DNA of 64,000 nt from Cunninghamella blakesleeana (taxonomy: Eukaryota; Mucoromycota; Mucoromycetes; Mucorales; Cunninghamellaceae), in assembly GCA_017871115.1 (NCBI GenBank), contig JAFCIZ010000001.1, positions 1-64,000 on the forward strand, read 5' to 3'. Shown one piece after another: positions 28,103-37,437 of this stretch. Numbering within the stretch: the stretch's first letter is position 1; the number at the start of each line of letters is the position of its first letter. The translations under genes and the position numbers were made by a program. The notes below the pieces were generated by a model that worked only from the letters and a program-made list of their open reading frames with translations, was not told the DNA's origin and ran no database searches.

Positions 28103-29755
28103 AAATTAAAATATTATATTTTTTTCTATATTCATACAAATGTTTATTACTATCAAATAAAATAAAAAAGCTGTGCTTTTTATGCATATAAATTTTTTTA
28201 TTTTTATTTTTTTTATAATTATGAACAATGTATTAGTTGGTTTATTTTTATTTTTGAATATTGTTAAAAAGTACGTACCAATATAATAAGTTAACAAAAA
28301 TTGGTCAAATGAATATATGAATATCAGTATATAGCATGAATAAACATTATTTATTTTAGAGAACCTTTAATCGTATATATTTTACTAACTTGGGAACAAA
28401 TATTTAACTACAGTTTGTGTAAAGGTCAATTGCTGCCAAAGACTCTCGTTTTTTTTTTTTTTACTACGACTACGTTTTTTAACCTGCTACATTATTAATG
28501 TTATTTTAAACAAAAGCTTATTTTTAAATTGTATAATCTAAAATCTGTTATTAAAATGAAATTATGGATACAGAAAAAATAACTGACCTTAAAATGGAAT
28601 TAAGAGAGGTTACATAATATACTTGTTTTGTTTTGCACATTATTTTGAAAATGTTTAAATATGGGAGAAAACCAAAGGATTAAAGTTTTCAATTTCTTTT
28701 TTGAAAAAAAAAGAAAAATGAATGATGAATATGCCCTTAATGTATGTATATGTGTGTGTGTCTGTGTGTTTTAATAACTAAAATTTTTTAATCGATGCAT
28801 ACTAAGATCCATTTTAGAAATAAGTATATATGTTGTCCCAAAACCACTTTTCATGCCCTCCTAAATATATATACATATATATATATATATATGTATATAT
28901 TAGCCAATTATAATTGTTTCTTCACTCGTATAAGGAAAAAAGAAACTCCATTTTAATTGATAAATTCCTTATTCACAAGGAATTCTTGTTTTTTTGAAAA
29001 AAATAAAATAAAATAAAAAAACGATAATAATCCATTGACAGGATTTTATTTCATTAAATTGTTTCTGATTTTAAAATTAAATCATTTATCTGATCATTTA
29101 TTTATTCAATGTTTTTTTTATATAAAACAGTATAGCGTTTACTTATTTTGCAAAGGTGTAAAATAATAAGCTATAAGTGCTTTCAAAACTATATTATAGG
29201 TGTACCTATATATGAAAGTTATGAGAAAAATAAAAAGTTGGCCACACACGCAGAGGAGTTTTTAGCTGTAAAGCTAGAAAATAAATTTAGCGGTGTATTC
29301 TGTATTAATAAAAACAAGAAAAGATATGTAACACAGTTGGAATGGAGAATATGATTTTCAATGACAGAATTTTTTTTTAAAAAATATTGATACTTTTATT
29401 TTTTTTTAAGAAATAATAAACTACACTGTTCATTTTAAAAAAGATAGACATTTTTTTTTTTCTCTTTTTTTAAATATAATAGACGATTATTTTTCTTTTG
29501 TTTCTTTTAAAAAAAATAAAAGTAAAAATGAAAATTAAAGTAATACATAATTAAAGAATCAAAATATTGGTAAATTTAAGATCTGACTTATTATTTTTAT
29601 GCAAGAAGTTTGAGGTCCCATCGTTTTTCTTATTTTGCTATTTTTATACCCAGTTTCCTTTTTCAAAACAAGGTGAAAAAAAGGTATATAAACCGTTTGC
29701 TTTCTTTATTTCTTTATACTTTTTTCTTAATATTTTTTTTTTAAAAAAAAAAGAG
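28103..29755. other. Intergenic flank between secreted-protein copies 2 and 3
   Basis: No gene supported. It contains a TG run near 28748-28770, (TA)n near 28868-28899, and the diverged upstream unit of copy 3. A 68-codon open stretch at 29148 starts at TTG, has no counterpart in the other copies, and overlaps the degraded repeat block; it is taken as chance. Confidence 0.6.
29571..29700 (+). promoter_or_regulatory. Conserved promoter block, secreted-protein copy 3
   Basis: The most diverged of the three blocks: 'atctgactta', 'tatgcaag', 'gaggtcccatcg', 'cagtttcctttttc', then TATA-like 'tatataaacc' at 29685, 71 bp before the ATG. Confidence 0.45.
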
Positions 29756-30217
29756 ATGGCTGGATTACATAGTGTATTGGTTTTATTGGTAGTATTATTG
29801 TCTTTAGAACAAGTCTTCGCTGGCTCTAAATTGCAGCTTTTTAAAAATACTGGAAACCAAGGAAAAGCATGGGAATGTGATACTGTTGATTATCAACTTT
29901 GTCATAGAATAACTCCTTTTACTACATCTATGGAATATGCATCTTCTGCTAAATTCCAACACAAAGATAAATCTGTTAAGGACGTTAGTGTTACTTTTTA
30001 TACTGGTGATTCATGTGATGGTGAATGGTTTAGAAGATCTGGCGTTATGCATTATGATACTTACTTTTTATGGGGTACTTTTGGCATCTATAATGGTCAA
30101 GTTAATAGCTTTAAGGTTGCCAATTTCCAAACTTCAAATGCCGAAAGTGGAGCTAATCAACAACCCCCTGATGGCACTGTCCATCCAGCCAAATGTAAAC
30201 TTATTCGTAAAAAATAA
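29756..30217 (+). CDS. Small secreted four-Cys protein, copy 3 of 3
   Basis: Single exon, 153 residues from ATG 29756, which directly follows a T10A10 stretch plus 'gag'. A longer in-frame reading upstream is AT-derived leader with no signal-peptide logic, so this start is preferred. The signal peptide ends LSLEQVFA. The mature part starts GSKLQLFKNTGNQGKAWEC and keeps the four cysteines (WECDTVDYQLCHR, DSCDGEW, AKCKLIR), with YASSAKF, VTFYTGDSCDGEWFRRSG, FGIYNGQ, VNSFKV and QQPPD. Here 'LFKNTGNQGKAWE' and 'SSAKF' give the best hint of a beta/gamma-crystallin-like fold, but function is unknown. Confidence 0.88.
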   Translation: MAGLHSVLVLLVVLLSLEQVFAGSKLQLFKNTGNQGKAWECDTVDYQLCHRITPFTTSMEYASSAKFQHKDKSVKDVSVTFYTGDSCDGEWFRRSGVMHYDTYFLWGTFGIYNGQVNSFKVANFQTSNAESGANQQPPDGTVHPAKCKLIRKK

Positions 30218-30777
30218 TTGTACTTTTTTATTTCAGATTTTTTTCATATATTGGCACAAACAATAGATAATAAATATTAAATATATAATATCATAATTAT
30301 CGTTATTTTTATTGTTTTAAAAATTTATAATAAAAGTTGCATAAATATTAATTATAAACATTTTGTTCCAAAGTCTAAACAAAGCAAAGAAAAATAGGTA
30401 TCAATTAGGAAATAAAATAAAATAAATTATAATACTGATTTTTTAACCCTGGCATATTTAATTAATCTGTAATATATATCTTGTACATAAATATATAAAA
30501 ACATATCAAAGTTGATTTGACTTTCAAAATATATAGTTTAATAAGCAAAATAGTTACAATTAGTATAACTATATCTATTCTGATGTACATATACAATAAA
30601 ATAAAAAATAAAAATAAAAAAAAAATTATTAATTGTACATAATTGTCGTTAATAAGAATTTCAAAAACGATGATTATAAATCTTAATGCTTTTAAAAATA
30701 ATAAACTTATTATTCAATTGTAATGCGCTTAAAAAAGTTTAAATATTTTATTAAAAAATTATACTAAAATATATTGT
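30218..30777. other. Convergent intergenic region between the two small-protein families
   Basis: AT-rich 3' flanks of the secreted copy 3 (+) and the first 100-residue protein (-). No gene or RNA recognised. Confidence 0.6.
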
Positions 30778-31083
30778 TTAATTGAATGTCCAATTGCCAT
30801 TACCGTTAACAGAATATTCCTCAGGAACAGGTGAGTTGAGAACACCTTGGACAGTAAGATCATTACTAAAATTTAAAGTAAAATCATTTGGTCCGATAAC
30901 GCCTGAAAAGCTACAGGATCCGAGGCATTGGTCAATATTCCCTTCGCTTGTAGCCATTCCATTAAAAGGGATGCTTACAGGTGGATCAAAATTGCAGTCA
31001 TATTGAACAACGTTCCCATCACCAGTGTTAAGTATTAGTTGACCTCGTGAATATCGACCATTAAAAATTCCTTTTAGGGTCAT
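30778..31083 (-). CDS. 100-residue beta-rich protein of unknown family, copy 1 of 2
   Basis: Single exon, 101 residues, no signal peptide or TM segment, so probably cytosolic. I do not recognise the family. It reads as short Gly-punctuated strands: GIFNGRYSRGQLILNTGDG, VQYDCNFDPPV, then GNIDQCLGSCSFSGVIGP, FTLNFSNDLTVQGVLNSPVP, and a final GNGNWTFN. This suggests an all-beta barrel or sandwich. Shared with copy 2 are the initial G-I-x-x-G, F/DPP, G(D/N)I(D/N)QC(L/T)G, FSG(V/I)(I/M)GP, QG(V/Q)L(N/D)SP(V/L)P and the C-terminal G-x-G-x-W-(T/S)-(F/I)-N. Both copies end exactly at that Asn. Confidence 0.8.
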   Translation of the reverse strand: MTLKGIFNGRYSRGQLILNTGDGNVVQYDCNFDPPVSIPFNGMATSEGNIDQCLGSCSFSGVIGPNDFTLNFSNDLTVQGVLNSPVPEEYSVNGNGNWTFN

Positions 31084-32600
31084 TTTATTTATTTATTTGT
31101 TAATTTGAATAAAGTATTAATAATAATAAGAAGAAATAAAAAATAAAAGAATATTTAAAAAAGCTATTTAAATGAGTACGCGATTCAGGCTCTGTTCTCA
31201 CGAATACTTTGAAAATAAAAATATTTATGTTTAACAGTTACACTATTTTTTTAAACTAACACATTTTTATCTCATCTCCGTTTTTTTTTCTTTTCTTTTT
31301 TTTTCCAACAAAGCGTCTTTACACTAAAACAATTTAAGACACGTATTTGTTTTAATAAATATGTATAAAATTCTTACTACATTTTTATTTATTTATTCCC
31401 ATCAATGAAACTGTTTTTTCTTATAAGTTGAGCATGCAAAAAAAACTATTGCTTACGAAATATGACTTAAGATTTCTACTACATAACTTTATTTTACTTA
31501 TATATATTACTTACATAAATACATAAAAATTTATCACATAATAACTTGTATAAAATGGAGAATATAAAACAAATAGATATAGTCATTATATATATAAAGA
31601 TAACCTTAACATGCTTTCTTTTCTTTTATTATTGTAATATTGCTTCTTCAATATTGTGCAGAATATATTTCTATTTTACAAAAAAATAAAATTAAAAATA
31701 TAGTTTATGCACTTCGGGTATGTTTACTTATATGGTTAATAGTAATTATTTTTTTTTAAATAAGAATTTACTTGCATAATATGATACAAGATCTCATCGT
31801 AATAAGCATAATAAGAAATATATAAACTTTTTTTTTTAATTCTTTATATTTGTAGTTAACTTTTCTTTTTCTTTTATATTTATAATCAGATGTTTTTCAG
31901 AAAATATTTAATTTGCTAATATTAAAAATTGAAAAAATAATTAATCAATATGCAATAGAAACCATTTGTACTGCTTACTTTAACAGAATAATAAAAACTA
32001 TAGAATATGAGAAATAAAAAAAATAAAGAGCCTATTTTGTAGACCTTCTGTCCTGTAATTTGTAACACATACGTATTTTTCATAGATTCTACATAAAGTT
32101 CATCTCCCAAGAGAAATAATTTTTTTCTTTTCATCAAACTTTATTTAATTTATTAAAATACATAATTAAACACGTTCCTATACTAATTATTTTATGTAGA
32201 ATTTTGCTTTTTATTACAACCAATTGCTATACAATAATTACTGAATTTAAATATCAAATAGACTAATATCACGTCACCGGGGTTTCGTTCAATTTTTTGG
32301 TCGTCAAGCTAAAAATTATTCTGACATATTTTGCTTTTTTTTTCAGATTAAAAAATGAAAAAAGCAATCCAAAAATATTATTTATAATAACTATAACTAT
32401 TAATTGATAGATTTTTCTTTTTTATTAAAAAAATATTGCTATACTTCAAAAAAAAAAAAATGATTAGAACCTATATGCATTATAAAATAAAAGTAAAAAA
32501 ATAAATATATCATGAAACAAATATAAACATACATAATAAGTGTTACAAAATGGATGAAGATTTTTAATATCTTTAAAATCTTGTAGGAAAATATATTTTT
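31084..32600. other. Intergenic region between the 100-residue protein copies
   Basis: Promoter and upstream unit of copy 1 followed by the 3' flank of copy 2. No other gene seen. An open stretch at 31922-32137 (-) is AT-driven and unsupported. Confidence 0.6.
31174..31225 (-). promoter_or_regulatory. Conserved upstream block, 100-residue protein copy 1
   Basis: 'GAGTACGCGAT' (plus-strand reading) 91 bp upstream of the start, followed by 'tctcacgaatactttgaaaat'-type sequence that is also upstream of copy 2. CG dinucleotides are rare around here, so preservation of an ACGCG core stands out. It resembles an MCB-like (ACGCGT) half site. Confidence 0.45.
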
Positions 32601-32903
32601 TTAATTTATTGACCAATAACCTTGGCCGTTAATAGGTTGAGAAAAAGGAAGAGGTGAATCGAGTTGACCTTGAAAAACAACACTATTTTCGAAAGTTATA
32701 TTAAAAGTATCTGGCCCCATAATACCTGAAAATCTACTAGTTCCCGTACACTGGTTAATATCTCCTTGAAGAATAACGGTTCCTTTGAAAGGAGGTAAAG
32801 GTGGTTGAAAGTCATAACTAAATATACCTGTTCCTTCATCTCCTCTTTGGAGCGCAATAGTACCATTTGTATTTTGACCATGTATAATTCCTTGATGAGA
32901 CAT
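32601..32903 (-). CDS. 100-residue beta-rich protein of unknown family, copy 2 of 2
   Basis: Single exon, 100 residues, paralogous to 30778-31083 (roughly 40% identical by eye). Begins MSHQGIIHGQNTNGTIALQ, then FSYDFQPPLPPFKG, GDINQCTGTSRFSGIMGP, FNITFENSVVFQGQLDSPLP, and ends NGQGYWSIN. One cysteine is shared with copy 1 (the IDQC/INQC position); the other two cysteines of copy 1 are absent here, so disulfides are unlikely to define the fold. No signal peptide. Same orientation and comparable promoter block. Function unknown. Confidence 0.8.
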   Translation of the reverse strand: MSHQGIIHGQNTNGTIALQRGDEGTGIFSYDFQPPLPPFKGTVILQGDINQCTGTSRFSGIMGPDTFNITFENSVVFQGQLDSPLPFSQPINGQGYWSIN

Positions 32904-33571
32904 TTTATTTATTTATTGATTGCTTTGTTAATAGTAATAAAAAGAAGAAAAAGGAAAGGAAAGGAAAGGAAAAGAAAAGAAAAAGAAAATTGAAAAAACT
33001 TTTTAAATAAAAAAAGTAACGAGTACGCGATCCAAATTCTCTCACAAACATTCTTTGAAAATGAGAGTTTCGGTTTTTAGTGACATTTTATTTTAAGACT
33101 AATACTTTTTTAGTTCATTTCTGTTTTTTTTATTTTTTTTATTTTTTTTTTATTTACAAACAAACATTAGAAATTATGCACACCTTGATGCTATAACATA
33201 TTAAGGCACATATATTCCCATTGATGAAAATGTTTGCTTAGACTTAAAATAAAGTAAAAATAACAATTGCTGCTTGCGAAATATGACTAGAAGCTTCTGC
33301 TATCTAAATTTATATATCCTTATTTATACTAGCTACATAAATGCATAGGAAATGATTATATAATAAACTATGCTATATAATATCAAGAGTATGAAACAAA
33401 TAAATATAGCTATTAAACACATAAATATAAATATAATTTAGTATTTTTATTTTTATTTTTTTTGTTACTGTATTAAAACTTTTTTAATATTATGTGGGGT
33501 ATTTCTTTTTTACAAAAAATAAAAGTAATATTATAGTTTATGCATTGCGAATACTTTTACTGGTAATAAGT

Positions 33572-33604
<33 letters not shown>

Positions 33605-34526
33605 GAGGATTATACTAAATATAAATTTTTATTTCGTTTTGAATTATAAGAAGCGTATTACATTTTTCTTTCTTTCTTTTGCGTCTAATTCTTTTTATAT
33701 ATATATATATCATAATAAACCCTTCCTATTCTTTTTATTTTATTTATATTAACCATATTAAATAAACATAAGAAAGTGGTCATATCAAAATGAAGCCGAA
33801 AAAACTACGCTAGAATATATCAATAAAAATTTAAAAAAATAAGAATTTCAAGGAAAACTTTTTTCCTTATTCTATTCTATAATTTTAATTGAAAATGATT
33901 AATAATAAAAGTAATCCTATACTCTAAGAAAAACATATAATTTTTTTTTTATTATATAGATATTTTTATTGATGTAAAATAAACTATGTTGTAAACTAGA
34001 TATTTTTTAATAGTATTTTAAAGAAAAAATATCAATGTACAATTAAAAATAATAGCAAGAGGCAAGTAAAATTAAATAAAAAATTGTAATTATAGTATAT
34101 TAAGTCATTAATTATATATATATATTAATAATATACATAATATTTAATGTCAATCGTTTTTGTTATTAATGGATTGGATTTTTTAAAAGTGAGATTTCCT
34201 TAATTTAGGTAATCTTTTACAATTTATATGAAAAAAAAAAAAAAGAAAATTTATGTGTTTTTCTTTTTATAAAAATATTAATATTAGTATTATTATAGTT
34301 GTTTCCATTATACAATATTATAAAGTTCATTCAAATTATAAAAAATAAATAAATATAATATCTGCTTTAGAACAAAATTATATAAAGGGATATATTATTT
34401 TTACAATATTAAATGATATGAAAATTAAAATAAAAAATACGTACAAGTAGTAAATAGATGTATAAAATAAATAAAAATAAATTCATGCATTAGTATGTAC
34501 ATGAAGAAAATAATTCTAAGGGTGAT
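32904..34526. other. Intergenic region upstream of the 100-residue protein copy 2
   Basis: Contains the copy-2 promoter, a GGAAA/GAAAA-rich purine run at 32943-32990, T21A13 at 33571-33604 and AT-rich sequence. No gene or RNA recognised. Confidence 0.6.
33021..33065 (-). promoter_or_regulatory. Conserved upstream block, 100-residue protein copy 2
   Basis: Second occurrence of 'GAGTACGCGAT', 118 bp upstream of the start, followed by a 'tctcacaaacattctttg' match to the copy-1 block. Confidence 0.45.
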
Positions 34527-35623
34527 TTACTGGTGATTATTTTTGTTATTATTATAATTATTATTATTAAGGTGGCTTGTAACAACCATTGGACTTGATA
34601 TTGATGAAACAATTCGATCCACTCGAAGTTGTTGTTGCTGTTGCTGTAATTGTTGCTGATAATGGTTATGGTATTGTTGTTGTTTTCTGGATATTGTGTT
34701 ATTCATTTCACTATTGTTACTATTACTATTATATATTATTCCTTCATCAACGCGGCCAATTGCAATATTTTCTTCATTTACTGAATCTTCAAGCTGTCCA
34801 TTATTCAAGCTTATTGTAATATCCTGTAACTCTCTTGCCAACTGACTAAAAATAAATATAAATAGACAGAAGGGTTAGATACTTTGCTGTTATCATTTTG
34901 TTGTATTTTTTGCAAAAAAAAACAAATAATAATAAAAGTATAGTTACCATGCTGTTTGATGCCATTGGTTTCTTTCTCTAAGTGCTAATTCTAGTTTTCT
35001 TCTTAATTGGATATCAGACGAAGGATTAATTTGTTTTACAGTAGCCTCTTCATTTTGTTTATTATTGACTTTATTGACTTGAGCTTCGCCATTTTCACTA
35101 TTATTATTAGATACTGCCACATCATTCTGATTGGCTATTAAGAAAATATTTTCTAATTCGTTTTTAAAGGCCTATATTCAATATATATATGTTAAATATA
35201 ATTGATAAAACTATATTATTATTACTGTTATTATTTATATTTTAACTTACATCATATAATTGGCCATTTTCTTTAACCGATTCTTCATACTTAATTTTAG
35301 TAGCATTTAATTCTTCATCTTTCTATTTATATTTTTAAAAAAGAAAAAAGAAAAATAGTTATTAATTTATTCATTTTATCTATAAAACAATACATTTAAT
35401 TAATTATATCTGAATACGTACCGCTTTTAATTCTTTAGTTAATTGTTGTACGATTAGGCCAGTTTTTTCATAATCATGGATGACTTTAGACAATCGTGCA
35501 TCAAAATCCATTTTCATTTGTTCCATTTCAGCCACCAGAGATTCTAGAGTGATAGAATTTGGTGATGAAGAATTTGATAAAGATGAAAGTGAAACAGGAC
35601 TTGAAGTAGTTGAGGGTATTGCT

Positions 35624-35688
<65 letters not shown>

Positions 35689-37401
35689 TTTATATAATAG
35701 ATTGCTACTACTTTTAGTTTTAGACAGTACAATAGATTCACCAAGCTAATATATAATTATAAACATAGAAAAAAGTATATATATATGGATTTAATATAAA
35801 ATGTTATAATTTATATTATTTTTATTTTTTATATTCTACCTTTGGTGGAATGATAGGCTCTTGGGATAATGGAATATTATTTCTACTCATATTACCCAAA
35901 TTTAATAAGGGACTACTTGTTGATCCAATAATAGGACTATTACCAAAATATCCAGTATGATTATTTGTAGATTGAGACAATAAATTTTGATGTTTCGTTT
36001 GTAAATCAAATCGACTATTTAAATGTTTATTGTTGTTATTGTTAGGTGAGCCATCCACACCTTGAGCAAGTGCAGCACATAGTAAATGTACTTGTTCTTC
36101 TATAGAATCAGCCTTACGATTATTATTAGGCTTACTATTTAATTTTGATTGTGGCTAAAAAATAATAATAATAAAAATAATAATATATATATTGTTTAAT
36201 ATTTACACCTATATAATACACTTTTGATCCTCAATTTATTTTATATATGCTATTTACTTTAATTTCATAGGACATCGTTTGTGATGGATGGATGCTTGGC
36301 ATATAGGAGCCTGCTACAATATCATTCTTACTATTATTGTTACCTAATATATATATTAAAAAAATAAAATAAAAAGTAAAACAATTATCATTATATAAAT
36401 ACAAACAATTACAATAATTTATTTTATTATTTTATTATTTTATTTTTATTTACCTTGTTGTACTGGAGATGGTGTTTTTCGAGAAAGTATATCAGGCTGT
36501 GAAGGGGTTTTTTGATGTTTGATTGCATTTGCTCGATAATTTAAAAAGCTTGAACTAGGTGTCACCAAGCCGTTCTTATTTTTATAATTATTAATATTAC
36601 TTGTAAAACTATGCATGACGGCCGATTTTTGATCATCTCTTTGGGAAGAAGTAGAAAGCGATGGAATATTAGATAATTCTTGATGAAACGCAGCACTCTT
36701 TGGTCTTTGTTGTTGTTGTTGAAGACGTGGTGGTGAAGGCGGTTTTACAAAATTAGCTTGAACCGATCCACTTAAAATTTTATTGAAAGCACTGATACTT
36801 TTGCGTCGATTTAATTGTTTGATTGTATCACGTACTGATTTGGTACTACTTTGTGGTGATGGTATTGGTGAAGAAGGTGACCCTGATCGTATGACACTAT
36901 AAAGCTCTTGATCACAATACATAACTATATCAAAAAATAAAAATAAAAGAAAGAAATAAGCGGAAAGAAAAATATAATAAATATATATAAATAAATAGGT
37001 TTATGAAATCATAATGCTTTTATTATATTATTTTTATTTTTTTGTTTACTATTTGTTAATAAGCGTTCGGTTAATTGATCAGCATTATTTTTATCAATTA
37101 TTAATTCATGTACACTATCATCTTTTGGTTCATTCACAGATTCTATAGGCATCCGACCTTGTATAAAAAAGCTATGGTATCATATTAGTTATATAATAAT
37201 ACCAAAAATAAAAATTATTTATGAATATGATTCACTACCTATAATTGGAGTCAGTTAAAGGTGACATAACAAAAAGTGTATGAGGAAGTACATAACATTC
37301 GCCAAATATGGAATTAAAATCAACAGATAGGTCATCAATAATTACAAGTGCAGATTCATTCTATCCAAACAAAGCATAGTAAATAATTTTAAATATAGCT
37401 G

Positions 37402-37437
<36 letters not shown>

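Larger units (their letters stand above)
24590..30300. repeat. Tandem triplication, ~2.1 kb unit, of a secreted-protein gene
   Basis: Three diverged direct repeats. The starts at 25510, 27626 and 29756 are spaced 2116 and 2130 bp. Similarity covers the coding region, the 3' flank ('tttctata..catacaaatg') and non-coding blocks 400-700 bp upstream. These blocks include 'tccatTgacaggattttat' near 24826, 26972 and 29030, and 'ggtaacacaatattaatg' near 25073 and 27235 with a degraded form near 29326. Whole genomic segments were therefore copied, not just coding sequence. The edges are fuzzy because of AT-rich drift. Confidence 0.8.
30770..34400. repeat. Tandem duplication, ~1.8 kb unit, of a 100-residue protein gene
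   Basis: Two diverged direct repeats whose starts lie 1820 bp apart (31083 and 32903, both minus strand). Similarity extends upstream into the promoters: 'gagtacgcgat' at 31174 and 33021, 'actttgaaaat'/'tctttgaaaat', and 'ttgcttacgaaatatgact' near 31450 against 'ctgcttgcgaaatatgact' near 33270. The segment, not only the gene, was duplicated. The outer edges are uncertain. Confidence 0.72.

Noticed and set aside
29148..29354. Open stretch of 68 codons upstream of the third secreted protein
   Set aside because: Starts at TTG, not conserved in the other two repeat units, overlaps a degraded copy of the non-coding repeat block.
35480..35749. Plus-strand poly-Cys frame
   Set aside because: Antisense of the polyQ-coding tract of the RhoGEF; sense frame has clear domain context.
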